The notes under the pieces were generated by a model, which was not told where the DNA came from, made no database searches, and worked only from the letters and a program-made list of their open reading frames with translations. DNA of 64,000 nucleotides from Rhodospirillaceae bacterium (GTDB lineage: Bacteria; Pseudomonadota; Alphaproteobacteria; DSM-16000; Inquilinaceae): the NCBI GenBank assembly GCA_020638575.1, contig JACKIH010000003.1:3893001-3957000 (forward strand). The letters are read 5' to 3'. Below are positions 7,968 to 16,675 of the stretch, piece after piece (position 1 is the stretch's first letter; each line of letters opens with the position of its first letter). The translations under genes and the position numbers were made by a program.

Positions 7968-8399
7968 TCAGGCGCCGGCGTGGTCCAGCGCGTCCACTAC
8001 CGCCTCGAAGGCCAGGGTGACGCAGCGATGGCGGTTGCGCACCGGGCGCACCGGCGTAAACGCCGTGCCCTCGGCGAAGCGCTCCGGCCAGGCTGCCGCA
8101 TCATTCGTCAGGAAGGCCGCCACCGTCTCCGGCAGGGCGCGCAGCTCGGCCACATCGGCACCGGGCGCATGGCGCGCCAGCAGGCCGGCTGCCGCCTCGC
8201 ACAACAGGCAGCCGCGCACATGGTGGCGCAGCTCCGTCACGCGGCCATCCATCAGACGCAAGTCGATGGTCACGCGGTCGCCGCACATGGGGTTGTCCAC
8301 CGTGGCGGTGGCGTCGGGCGCCTCCATCCTGCCCGCCCCGGTGCGGTCGCGCGCAAGCTCCAGGATGGCGCGCTGGTAGACCTCGTCCTCTTCGGTCAT
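7968..8399 (-). CDS. IscU/SufU-like iron-sulfur cluster scaffold protein
   Basis: A 143-residue cytoplasmic protein with the three cluster-ligand cysteines of the IscU/SufU fold: NPMCGD (about residue 39), RGCLLCEA (about 64-67) and NRHRCVTLAFEAV at the C-terminus. It would hold nascent Fe-S clusters for transfer. It overlaps the preceding molybdopterin-binding gene by 4 bases, so translation is coupled. No cysteine desulfurase or other isc/suf gene is nearby, so this may be a dedicated scaffold for a molybdoenzyme or a second SUF scaffold. The link to molybdenum enzymes is inferred only from position. Confidence 0.85.
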   Translation of the reverse strand: MTEEDEVYQRAILELARDRTGAGRMEAPDATATVDNPMCGDRVTIDLRLMDGRVTELRHHVRGCLLCEAAAGLLARHAPGADVAELRALPETVAAFLTNDAAAWPERFAEGTAFTPVRPVRNRHRCVTLAFEAVVDALDHAGA

Positions 8400-10063
8400 G
8401 GCGATCCGTTTCCGGCATCGGTGGATGGGAGAGCGGCACGGCGCGCCGCCGCCAGCTCGTCGGGCGTGTCGATATCGACGGTGGGGGCGGCATCGGTGAA
8501 GGCCACCTCCACCACCAGGTCCTCATACTGGCCGATCAGGTGGCGGGCACCCACATCGCCGGCCAGCCCCGCCATTTCCGGGAAGAAGCGGCGGTCCCAC
8601 AGCACGGGGTTGCCGCGCTTGCCGACCACCGTGGGCACCACGATGGCGCGGCCCTCCTCCGGCGCATAGGCGGCGATCAGGCGCTTCAGGTGGGCTGCCG
8701 TAACGCCCGGCATGTCGCCGAGGCACACGAGCACGGCATCCACCTCTCGCGGCAAGGCCGCCAACCCGGCGCGCAGCGAGGTGGAGAGCCCGCCGGCATG
8801 GTCCGGGTTGTGCACGGCTGCGAGCCCCATTGCGGCGGCGAGATCCGCCACCCGGTCGGCCTCATGGCCCGTCACCACCACCACCGGACGGGCACCGCTG
8901 TCGCGGGCGGCCTGCATGGCGTGGGCGGCGAGCGGCCGGCCGTCGACCTCCGCCAGCAGCTTGTTGGCCGCTCCCATGCGGCGGGACTGCCCGGCCGCCA
9001 GCACCAGGGCGGCGACGTGGGGTGCCGTCATCGCCGAACGGCCGGCATCGCGCGGCTGCGGCCGGATCGGCACTTCGGCGAGCAGCCCGCCGATGCCCAT
9101 ATCCATGATCTCCGGGCCGGATACGGGCAGGCCGGCGGCGAGGCGCTCTAGCACCCAGTCCATGCCGTTGAGCTTGGGCGAGCGGGCGCAACCCGGCAGG
9201 CCCAGCACCGGCACCGCACCCACCGCCCCCAGCAGCAGCAGGTTGCCGGGGTCGACCGGCATGCCGAAATGGGCGATGCGGCCGCCGGCAGCGACGATGG
9301 CTTCGGGGATCACGTCGCGCCGGTCGGTGATGGCCGACGCACCGATCACCAGCACCAGCTCTGCCCCGGCCGAGAGGGCGGCGGAGATCTCCGCCGTCAG
9401 CGCCGCGGCGGCGTGGGCGCACAGGCGGGTACCCTCCAGGCGGCTGCCGAGATCGGACACCCGCCGCGCCGTCACCGCTTCGGTGTTTTCCAGCACAGTC
9501 GCCTTGGTGTGGGGGAGCGTGGTCTGGATCAGCCACACCCGCCGCGGCACGAACCCGCGCACCGCGATGGCGGGACCGGTGCCGGAGGGGGCACCCAGGC
9601 CACAGGCCCGCTCCAGGGCCGCGGCCGGCACGGCGAACGGGATGATCTTGACGGTCGCCACCATTTGGCGAGGGGCCACCCGCGCCAGGGCCGGCAGGGT
9701 GGCGACGGTGATGCCCTCGTCGACGTGGTTGAGGGCCACCAGCCGCGCGGTCTCCAGCGTGAGGACGCCGGCCGCCGCGGCAAACAGGTTCACCCGGCCG
9801 GTAAAGGGGGCGGCGATGTCCATGTTGTGGGCGGAGCCGGGACCGGCGAGGGCGGCTGCCAGGCGGGCCGCCGCCTCGTCTTCCGCCACGTCGCCGGGAT
9901 CGGGCCGGGCCACGACCACGCTGGCGCGGCCGTCTGCCAGCAGCAACTCGACATCCTCGGCGCTGAGCCGGTGGCCCTTCTTGAAGGTACGGCGACCGGT
10001 GCGGACGCCGTGTGCCAGAATGCACCCGGCCGTCCGCTCCGTTGCCAACTCGCCGAACCACAC
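8396..10063 (-). CDS. Molybdopterin-binding domain fused to MobA/MocA-like nucleotidyltransferase
   Basis: A 555-residue fusion. Residues 1-340 hold a MoeA/MogA-like molybdopterin-binding region, including AELVLVIGASAITDRRDVIPEAI and GNLLLLGAVGAVPVLGLPGCARS. From about residue 350 a nucleotidyltransferase begins with the signature VAALVLAAGQSRRMGAANKLL and continues through CLGDMPG, RGNPVLWDRRFF and VDIDTPDEL, as in MocA, which attaches CMP to the molybdenum cofactor. The two halves probably load Mo and nucleotide for a xanthine-dehydrogenase-type enzyme. This fusion is known among alphaproteobacteria. It is followed with a 4-base overlap by the IscU-like gene. No molybdoenzyme gene is in the window. 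Confidence 0.85.
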   Translation of the reverse strand: MWFGELATERTAGCILAHGVRTGRRTFKKGHRLSAEDVELLLADGRASVVVARPDPGDVAEDEAAARLAAALAGPGSAHNMDIAAPFTGRVNLFAAAAGVLTLETARLVALNHVDEGITVATLPALARVAPRQMVATVKIIPFAVPAAALERACGLGAPSGTGPAIAVRGFVPRRVWLIQTTLPHTKATVLENTEAVTARRVSDLGSRLEGTRLCAHAAAALTAEISAALSAGAELVLVIGASAITDRRDVIPEAIVAAGGRIAHFGMPVDPGNLLLLGAVGAVPVLGLPGCARSPKLNGMDWVLERLAAGLPVSGPEIMDMGIGGLLAEVPIRPQPRDAGRSAMTAPHVAALVLAAGQSRRMGAANKLLAEVDGRPLAAHAMQAARDSGARPVVVVTGHEADRVADLAAAMGLAAVHNPDHAGGLSTSLRAGLAALPREVDAVLVCLGDMPGVTAAHLKRLIAAYAPEEGRAIVVPTVVGKRGNPVLWDRRFFPEMAGLAGDVGARHLIGQYEDLVVEVAFTDAAPTVDIDTPDELAAARRAALPSTDAGNGSP

Positions 10064-10106
10064 GGGGGGCTCGCTCCCGTTCGTCTCCGCCCGATGGGCG
10101 GAGTGG

Positions 10107-11051
10107 CTACTGCTGCGTGCCTTCGCCCTCGGTCGCTCCCGCCGCTTCCCCTTCCGGGGCAGCGCCCGCTGCCGGCGGTTCGGACACGACGGCCGGCACG
10201 ACCTCTTCGGCCTGGTTGCGCAGGTCTTCCAGTGCCGCCTGCACGTCGCCCACTTCGGCTTCCACCGCGGCGAGCTGGGCGTTGGCCGCGTCGATCTCCC
10301 CGTTCAGGCTGGCCAGTTCGGCCCGGGCGCTTTCGATCTCCGCCTGCAGCGCATCGCGCTGGGCCTGCAGATCGGCAAGGTCGGACTGCGCGGTTTCCAC
10401 ATCCGCCGTCTCGCTGGTCAGGGAGTCGCGGCGCGCTTCCAGACCGGCCACCTCGGCTTCCAGCTGGGCGCGCTGGTTGGCGAGGTCGGTGAGCCCGGCT
10501 TCGGCCGCCGAAAGGCGCGCCTGGGCGTCCGTCAGGCTGGCTTCCGCTGCCGTCTGCGCGTCGGTCAGCTCGGCAAGCCGCGCCTCGGCGGTGGCGACGC
10601 TTTCGGTCAGTTCCTCGTGCTCGGCCGTGAGGTCTGCGGTGGTGCCGCTGGATTCCTCGTGGGCGTCCAAAGCGGCCTGCGCTTCATCGCGCGCCACCAG
10701 GGCGGCGTCCCGTTCTTCCGACAGGGCCGAGATTTCGGCCTGCAGGTCGGTCGTCTCGGTCTCCCGCGCCGCCAGGGCGCTATCGCGCTCCTCGGTCAGC
10801 GCCGTGATCTGGGCTTGCAGATCCGCCAACTCCTCGGCGGTGGGGCCGCCTTCCGGCTGGGCCGCCAGCTCGGCTTCCAGGCTCTCCACCTGCTGCGTCA
10901 GCGTCAGGATGTCCTGGTTGGCCTGCTCGGTGGCCGATTGCGCCTCGGAATAGAAGTAGATGCCTGCAACGACGCCGGCGATGGCCACAAGGGCCAAGAA
11001 GATCGTTCCGGCACTCGGGCCGCCGCTGGACTGTGCTTGGTCCGACGCCAT
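10107..11051 (-). CDS. Single-pass membrane protein with long coiled coil
   Basis: A 314-residue protein: a short N-terminus, one membrane helix (TIFLALVAIAGVVAGIYFY, about 16-34), then some 230 residues of heptad-rich Ala/Glu/Gln/Leu sequence (for example LTEERDSALAARETETTDLQ repeated as LSEERDAALVARDEAQ) that should form an extended coiled coil, and an acidic Ala/Gly/Glu tail. Start at 11051 is preferred because GGAGG lies 8 bases upstream (11064-11060). I recognise no enzyme domain. Low-complexity codon use is in line with neighbours. It may be a periplasmic spacer or scaffold; function not assignable. Confidence 0.75.
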   Translation of the reverse strand: MASDQAQSSGGPSAGTIFLALVAIAGVVAGIYFYSEAQSATEQANQDILTLTQQVESLEAELAAQPEGGPTAEELADLQAQITALTEERDSALAARETETTDLQAEISALSEERDAALVARDEAQAALDAHEESSGTTADLTAEHEELTESVATAEARLAELTDAQTAAEASLTDAQARLSAAEAGLTDLANQRAQLEAEVAGLEARRDSLTSETADVETAQSDLADLQAQRDALQAEIESARAELASLNGEIDAANAQLAAVEAEVGDVQAALEDLRNQAEEVVPAVVSEPPAAGAAPEGEAAGATEGEGTQQ

Positions 11052-11434
11052 GTGTTGTTCCTCCACCACTTCGTTTTAGCTGCGGGTCGCCATGGGCGCT
11101 CGGGAGCATAAAGAAGCGGCGTGCGGTCCAGTGCAAGCCCCCAACCGCAGGCCCGGCGGAGAATCCTGCGGGTTGGGGCCCGCGCGAGCGGGTCAGGCGG
11201 CGCCCGGCAGCGGCACCCGATGGCCGTTGCCGCTCACCGTATCCTCGACCTGCGGCACCGCCGGCTCGCCGGACGGCACATTTGCGGCGCCGTCCACCGC
11301 GAACGCCACCGCGACGGCGCGCGGATCCATGGCGAGATCGGGCAGGATGGCGGTGCATGCCGGCCTTGGACTGCGCGGCGGCTTGATCCCACGGCCCATC
11401 GGTCCATGCTGGCTGGGTCCGCCAGGGGAAACAC
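11052..11434. other. Divergent intergenic region
   Basis: About 380 bases between the divergent coiled-coil and DUF454 genes. It contains a 7-bp inverted repeat CCGCAGG/CCTGCGG around 11146-11172. A short minus-strand frame (11193-11456, 87 codons) has good codon bias in its second half but no recognisable product or ribosome site, so I do not call it a gene. Confidence 0.4.
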
Positions 11435-11887
11435 ATGTCCGCCGATCCTGAGCCATCCGTCCCGACGCCGGCCGACACCGCCGTGGCAGATGGCCACACC
11501 GCCGGTATCGTGCCGCGGTGGGTCTACCGTGCCATCGGCTGGACCTGTGTCGGCCTCGGCGGGGTGGGGACGGTGCTGCCGCTGCTGCCCACCACGCCCT
11601 TCCTTCTGATCGCCGTGTGGGCGTTCGCCCGCAGCTCGCCGCATTGGGCCGATTGGCTGCGCCGCCACCGCGCCTTCGGCCCGCTGCTGCGCGACTGGGA
11701 GGACGGCCAGCGCATACCGCTATGGGCGAAGATCTTCAGCAGCACGGTGATGGCGGCAAGCCTGGCGTGGATGACGGCGCGCGCCGACATGCACTGGGCG
11801 CTGCTGGCGTTCACAGCACTGCTGATGAGCGCCGGGGCGGGTTATGTGTGGTCGCGGCCCTCGCGGCGGCCGGCAGGCCCGGGATAG
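11435..11887 (+). CDS. DUF454 (YbaN-like) inner-membrane protein
   Basis: A 150-residue protein with a 25-residue polar N-terminus and the YbaN/DUF454 core: RAIGWTCVGLGGVGTVLPLLPTTPFLLIAVWAFARSSPHWADWL, including the GTVLPLLPTTPFLL signature, then WAKIFSSTVMAASLAWM and a last helix. Three to four membrane helices are expected. A purine-rich ribosome site (AGGGG) precedes the ATG. Function of the family is unknown. Its 3' end overlaps the small convergent gene at 11842 by 46 bases. Confidence 0.85.
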   Translation: MSADPEPSVPTPADTAVADGHTAGIVPRWVYRAIGWTCVGLGGVGTVLPLLPTTPFLLIAVWAFARSSPHWADWLRRHRAFGPLLRDWEDGQRIPLWAKIFSSTVMAASLAWMTARADMHWALLAFTALLMSAGAGYVWSRPSRRPAGPG

Positions 11888-12054
11888 CGGGACCGGCGGG
11901 TGACGAGGAATGCGGCCGTCAGGCCGACCACGACCCCGATCGACGCTGTGCCCGCCGACCCGGTCCAGCCAAAGACGCTGGACACCAGGCCATAGGTGAG
12001 GCCCGCACAAAAGCCGACGATCAACAAGATGCCGACGATCTTCATCCAACTCAT
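11842..12054 (-). CDS. Small two-helix membrane protein
   Basis: A 70-residue frame with two hydrophobic stretches (KIVGILLIVGFCAGLTYGLV and SIGVVVGLTAAFLVT) followed by a basic tail RRSRYPGPAGRREGR, consistent with a positive-inside small membrane protein. A G-run ribosome site (GGGGGG) lies about 9 bases before the ATG at 12054. The coding-like hydrophobic pattern argues for a real gene, but I recognise no family. The 46-base tail-to-tail overlap with the DUF454 gene is unusual and leaves some doubt about where it really ends. Confidence 0.55.
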   Translation of the reverse strand: MSWMKIVGILLIVGFCAGLTYGLVSSVFGWTGSAGTASIGVVVGLTAAFLVTRRSRYPGPAGRREGRDHT

Positions 12055-12209
12055 GGACGACGCCCCCCGTGCAGACCAAGGCGACAGCTTTCGCCTCCGC
12101 CGCCGCTAAATGTGCTCCCAAACCGTGTCCAAATTGCAGCGCAGCAGGGCGGTGGCGACCGCGGCGCGAGGCGCGGGACGCCCCGCAACCGCGGACGGGG
12201 CCTCGCCCC

Positions 12210-13703
12210 TCAGGTCATGTTGAAGATGATCGTTTTCTTCTGGGTGAAGTGCTCCAGCATCGCTTCCAGCGAGGCTTCGCGGCCGAGGCCGGAGCTCTTG
12301 TTGCCGCCGTAAGAGAGGTTCGCCTGCACCACCAGGTTCTGGTTCACCTGCACGAACCCGGCATCGAGCCGCCGCGTGGCATCCAGCGCCGTGTGCAGGT
12401 TGCTCGTCCACACGGTGGCGGCGAGGCCGTATTCGCTGTTGTTGGCGGCGGCCAGCACCTCCTCGTAGTCGGTCCAGCGGAACACGCAGGCGACCGGGCC
12501 AAAGATCTCCTCGCGCGCCGGCGGGCAGTCCGCCGGGATGTCGGTGAACACCACCGGCTGCACGAACAGCCCGTCCTTCAGGCGCGGATCGGTGGGCATG
12601 CGCGACAGCCGATGGGTGCGCGTGCCGGGAATGGACTCGCCCAGCTCGATATAGCGGTTCACCTTGGTGAACTGCTCGGGAGAGATGATGGCGCCGATGT
12701 CGGTGGCCTCGTCCAGCGGATCGCCCATCACCATCTTGTCGACCGCCGCGGTGAGCTTCTCCACGAAGGCGTCGTGCAGGTCCTCATGGACGTAAATGCG
12801 GCTGGAGGCCGTGCAGCTCTGGCCCTGGCGGGTGAAGCGCATGCCGCTGACCGCCCCGGCCACGGCGCGGTCCAGATCGGCATCGGCCATGATCAGCATG
12901 GGGCTCTTGCCGCCCAGCTCCAGCGTTACCGGGATCAGCTTGTCGGACGCGGTGCGGGTGACGATACGGCCGGTCTCCACCGATCCGGTAAAGGTGATCT
13001 TGCCGACCTTGGGATGGGCCACCAGGCGGCCGCCGCAGTCCGGCCCAAAGCCCGACAGCAGGTTCATCACGCCGGGCGGCAGCACCTGGTTGATGATCTC
13101 CGCCGCGCGCAGCACGGTCAGCGGCGCCTCTTCGGCGGATTTCACGATCACCGTGTTGCCCGCCACCATGGCCGGCGCGATCTTCAGCGCCATCAGCATC
13201 AACGGCACGTTCCACGGGATGATCGCCCCGACGACGCCGATGGGCTCGCGCATCGTCACCGTCAGCATGTCGGGGTTGAAGGGTACGGTCTCACCCTTCA
13301 GTTCCGAGCCGAGACCGCCGTAGAACACGAACACGTCGGCCAGCACGCCCGCTTCCACCCGGCTTTCGGTGCGCAGCGCCTTGCCGGTTTCCAGCGCCAT
13401 CAGCCGCGCGATTTCTTCGGCGTTCTCCGCCAGCTTGCGCCCGCAGGCGGCCACCAGCTCGCCGCGCTTGCGCGCCGGCATGCGGGCCCAGTCCTTCTGC
13501 GCCCTCAGCGCGGCCGTCATCGCAACATCCACGTCGGTGCCGTCGCCCTTGGCGGCATGGCCCATGATCTGGCCGGTGGCGGGGTCGAGGATGTCGAAGG
13601 TGGCGCCGGACACGGCCGGTACCATCCGCCCGTCGATCAGGTGCTGGCCTGACAGGCGGGCCGCCAGCGCATAGGGGTCGTGGGTCTGCGGCTGTGTGTC
13701 CAT
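12210..13703 (-). CDS. NAD(P)-dependent aldehyde dehydrogenase
   Basis: A 497-residue cytoplasmic enzyme oxidising an aldehyde to its acid. Family marks: PWNVPLMLMALKIAPAMVAGNT, the Rossmann region FTGSVETGRIV, general-base Glu in TLELGGKSP (about 263), nucleophile Cys in RQGQSCTASSRI (about 297) and EEIFGPVACVFR. Length is standard. GGGAGG lies 9 bases before the ATG. It is co-directional with the malonyl-CoA synthetase at 13791 and near valine-degradation genes, which suggests a semialdehyde substrate; however, it does not look like MmsA (CoA-acylating methylmalonate-semialdehyde dehydrogenase), so the substrate is open. Confidence 0.88.
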   Translation of the reverse strand: MDTQPQTHDPYALAARLSGQHLIDGRMVPAVSGATFDILDPATGQIMGHAAKGDGTDVDVAMTAALRAQKDWARMPARKRGELVAACGRKLAENAEEIARLMALETGKALRTESRVEAGVLADVFVFYGGLGSELKGETVPFNPDMLTVTMREPIGVVGAIIPWNVPLMLMALKIAPAMVAGNTVIVKSAEEAPLTVLRAAEIINQVLPPGVMNLLSGFGPDCGGRLVAHPKVGKITFTGSVETGRIVTRTASDKLIPVTLELGGKSPMLIMADADLDRAVAGAVSGMRFTRQGQSCTASSRIYVHEDLHDAFVEKLTAAVDKMVMGDPLDEATDIGAIISPEQFTKVNRYIELGESIPGTRTHRLSRMPTDPRLKDGLFVQPVVFTDIPADCPPAREEIFGPVACVFRWTDYEEVLAAANNSEYGLAATVWTSNLHTALDATRRLDAGFVQVNQNLVVQANLSYGGNKSSGLGREASLEAMLEHFTQKKTIIFNMT

Positions 13704-13790
13704 GGATCGAATCCTCCCGTTATCTTGGCTGTTGTGTTGTCGGTTCGCTGTGGCGGTGGACCGCTGCCGGCGGGCGCACGCCGCGGACGG

Positions 13791-15305
13791 TCAGCCGTAG
13801 GTGTCGCGCAGCAGGTTCTTCTGCACCTTGCCCATGGTGTTGCGCGGCAGTTCGGTGACGAAATGCACGCTCTTGGGCACCTTGTAGTTGGCGATGGCGT
13901 CGCGCACCGCGCCGATCACGCCCTCCGCATCGGGAGTGGTGGCGCCGGGCGCGCGCACCACCACGGCCGTAACCGCTTCGCCGAAATCCGGATGGGGCAC
14001 GCCGATGACGGCGGATTCCACCACCCCGTCCAGCCGGTCGATCACCGCCTCGACCTCCTTGGGATAGACGTTGTAGCCGCCGGAGATGATGAGGTCCTTG
14101 GCACGGCCCACCAGGTGGACATAGCCGTCGGGGTCGATGAACCCGACATCGCCGGTCTTGAACCAGCCGTCCTCGGTGAAATCCTCGGCCGTCTTGTCGG
14201 GCATCCGCCAGTAGCCGGAGAACACGTTGGCACCGCGCACCTGAACGTCGCCGATCTGGTCGGTGGGCAATACGCCGCCGTCCTCGCCGACGATGCGCAG
14301 CTCGGTGCTGGGCAAGGGCAGCCCAACGGAGCCCGGCTTGCGGGCGCCGTCCACCGGGTTCGACGTGTTCATCCCCGTCTCGGTCATGCCGTAGCGTTCG
14401 ACGATGCGATGGCCGGTGCGGGTGGCGAAGCTGTTCCAGGTTTCCGCCAGCAACGGAGCGGAGCCGGAAATGAACACCCGCATGTCGCCGGTGAGCGCCC
14501 GGTCCAGCCGCGCATCGGCGAGCAGGCGCGTGTAGAAGGTGGGTACCCCCATGAACACCGTGGCCCGCGGCAGGTCACCCAGCACCAGCGAGGCATCGAA
14601 ACGCGGGTGCCAGATCAGCCGCGCGCCGGACAACAGTGCACAGTGGCAGGCGACGAACAGCCCGTGGGCGTGGAACAGCGGCAGGGCGTGCAGCAACACG
14701 TCGTCGGCCGTGAACTTCCACACGGAGATCAGGTCCTCGGCGTTGGCGATGAGGTTGCCGTGGCTCAGCACCGCCCCTTTGGGCCGGCCGGTGGTGCCCG
14801 ACGTGTAGAGCATGGCGGCCGGCGCATCGCTGGCACAGGCGACTGTCGGGAAGTTCGCCGGAGTGCCTTCGGTGGCATCCCACAGGCTGCCCTTGCCGTC
14901 GGCGTTCAGCGTGCGGACATGCGGCGTGGAGTGCTTGATCGCCAGGTCGCGCACTTCGTTGCGGGCGGCGGGATCGCACACCACCAGCTCTGGTGCGGCA
15001 TTGCCGATCAGGTAGTCCACCTCGTCGCGGCCATACGCCGTGTTCATCGGCACATAGACCAGCCCGGCGCGCAGGCAGGCCAGGTAGAGCAGCAGCGAGG
15101 CCGTCGATTTCTCCACCCGCACCGCCACCCGGTCGCCCGGCTTCAGCCCGAGCGTGACCGACATCAGGCGGGACAGCCGGGCGGTCGCCTCCTCCATGTC
15201 GGACCATGTGAGCGGATGGGCATCGGCCCGTTCCAGGATGACCCGATGGGGATCGCGCGACTGGCGCGCGGCGATGCGTTCGAACAGGGAGCCGGATATG
15301 ACCAT
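13791..15305 (-). CDS. matB: Malonyl-CoA synthetase (acyl-CoA ligase)
   Basis: A 504-residue ANL-family ligase joining malonate or methylmalonate to CoA with ATP. Motifs in order: P-loop YTSGTTGRPKGAVLSHGN (about 160), GSAPL, ERYGMTETGM (about 295), DGWFKTGDVGFID (about 380), GRAKDLIISGGYNVYPKEVE and the C-terminal lysine motif NTMGKVQKNLLRD. The TETGMNTSNP stretch and length resemble MatB. Start at 15305 (MVISGSLFERIAARQSRDP) gives the usual MatB length; the longer frame to 15419 adds an atypical extension. It is divergent from isobutyryl-CoA dehydrogenase, sharing a 165-base promoter region. Methylmalonate from valine breakdown is a plausible substrate by context. Confidence 0.82.
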   Translation of the reverse strand: MVISGSLFERIAARQSRDPHRVILERADAHPLTWSDMEEATARLSRLMSVTLGLKPGDRVAVRVEKSTASLLLYLACLRAGLVYVPMNTAYGRDEVDYLIGNAAPELVVCDPAARNEVRDLAIKHSTPHVRTLNADGKGSLWDATEGTPANFPTVACASDAPAAMLYTSGTTGRPKGAVLSHGNLIANAEDLISVWKFTADDVLLHALPLFHAHGLFVACHCALLSGARLIWHPRFDASLVLGDLPRATVFMGVPTFYTRLLADARLDRALTGDMRVFISGSAPLLAETWNSFATRTGHRIVERYGMTETGMNTSNPVDGARKPGSVGLPLPSTELRIVGEDGGVLPTDQIGDVQVRGANVFSGYWRMPDKTAEDFTEDGWFKTGDVGFIDPDGYVHLVGRAKDLIISGGYNVYPKEVEAVIDRLDGVVESAVIGVPHPDFGEAVTAVVVRAPGATTPDAEGVIGAVRDAIANYKVPKSVHFVTELPRNTMGKVQKNLLRDTYG

Positions 15306-15470
15306 GGGCGGAACATCTGGTTTCTTATGATTGAATCGGTGGCGCAGCTCGCCCGCGTCCCTTTGAGCAAACGCCCCCGCTGGTTGCGTCGTCAAGTCCG
15401 CTGCCGCCTGCGCTCCCATTGATCGGGCAGGGACAAGGGCTCATGGTGGGCGGGTGGAGGACTGCCCAGA

Positions 15471-16613
15471 ATGCAGATGGACTTGAACGAAGATCAGGAA
15501 GCCGTGCGCGCCATGGTTGCGGAGTTCACGGCCAACGAAATCGCTCCCTACGCGGGCGAATGGGACGCCACCGCCACCTTCCCGGTCGACGTTTTCCGGC
15601 ATGCCGCCAGTCTTGGTCTTGCCGCCATCTACTGCAGCGACGACTTCGGCGGGTCCGGCCTGTCGCGCCTCGACGCCGCAGTGATCTTCGAGGAGATCGC
15701 CACCGCCTGCCCGGCCACAGCGGCCTATCTGTCGATCCACAACATGTGCGCCTGGATGATCGACACCTTCGGCAGCGAGGAGCAGCGCGCCCAGTGGGTG
15801 CCGCGGATGGCGGCCATGGAGCTGTTCTCCAGCTACTGCCTGACCGAGCCGGGCAGTGGGTCGGACGCCGCCAGCCTGCGGACCCGCGCGGTGCGCGACG
15901 GCGACGACTACGTGCTGACCGGCGAGAAGGCGTTCATCTCCGGCGGCGGCATGTCGGACCTCTACATCGTCATGGTCCACACCGGCGGCGTAGCGGGGCC
16001 TGCCGGGATCACCGCCCTCCTGGTGGAGAAGGGCACGCCCGGCCTCAGCTTCGGCAAGCCGGAAAAGAAGATGGGCTGGCGCAACCAGCCCACCGCCGCG
16101 GTGGTGTTCCAGGACTGCCGGGTTCCCGTGGCCAACCGCCTGGGGGCGGAAGGCGACGGCTTCAAGATCGCCATGAAGGCGCTCGACGGTGGCCGTGTGA
16201 ACATCGGCGCCTGCTCGCTGGGCGGTGCCCGCGGCGCCCTTACCGCAGCGCTCTCCTACACCCGCGAGCGGCGGCAGTTCGGCCGCGCGATCGCCGACTT
16301 CCAGGCGACCCAGTTCCGCCTGGCGGACATGGCGACGGAGCTGGAGGCGGCCCGCCTGATGGTGCACCGGGCAGCAGCCAGCCTCGATGCCGGGCACCCC
16401 GATACGACGCTGCGCTGCGCCATGGCCAAGCGGCTCGCCACCGACCTGGGCTTCCGCGTCGTCGACGAGGCGCTGCAGCTCCACGGTGGCTACGGCTATC
16501 TGCAAGCGTTTCCGCTGGAACGCCTGCTGCGCGACCTCAGGGTCCATCGCATCCTGGAAGGCACCAACGAGATCATGCGCGTGATCATCGCGCGCAAGCT
16601 GCTGGCCGACTGA
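15471..16613 (+). CDS. Acyl-CoA dehydrogenase, isobutyryl-CoA dehydrogenase type
   Basis: A 380-residue FAD enzyme that would oxidise isobutyryl-CoA to methacrylyl-CoA in valine catabolism. Features: YCLTEPGSGSDAASL (flavin/substrate loop, about 123-137), GEKAFISGGGMSD, the RRQFGRAI motif, LHGGYGYLQAFPLERLLRDLRVHRILEGTNEIMR with the catalytic Glu expected in EGTNE. The ISGGGMSDLYIVM segment and overall length resemble ACAD8-type enzymes. GGAGG at 15456-15460 supports the ATG at 15471. It precedes 3-hydroxyisobutyrate dehydrogenase by 62 bases, reinforcing the valine assignment. Confidence 0.88.
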   Translation: MQMDLNEDQEAVRAMVAEFTANEIAPYAGEWDATATFPVDVFRHAASLGLAAIYCSDDFGGSGLSRLDAAVIFEEIATACPATAAYLSIHNMCAWMIDTFGSEEQRAQWVPRMAAMELFSSYCLTEPGSGSDAASLRTRAVRDGDDYVLTGEKAFISGGGMSDLYIVMVHTGGVAGPAGITALLVEKGTPGLSFGKPEKKMGWRNQPTAAVVFQDCRVPVANRLGAEGDGFKIAMKALDGGRVNIGACSLGGARGALTAALSYTRERRQFGRAIADFQATQFRLADMATELEAARLMVHRAAASLDAGHPDTTLRCAMAKRLATDLGFRVVDEALQLHGGYGYLQAFPLERLLRDLRVHRILEGTNEIMRVIIARKLLAD

Positions 16614-16675
16614 CCGGCGGTACCGCACGACCAACCCCAACACATCACAACACCAATAGGGATCGGGAGGACGTT

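Noticed and set aside
11193..11456. Minus-strand frame of 87 codons upstream of the coiled-coil gene
   Set aside because: The second half has coding-like third-position bias, but there is no ribosome site, family or hydrophobic pattern. It may be a gene remnant.
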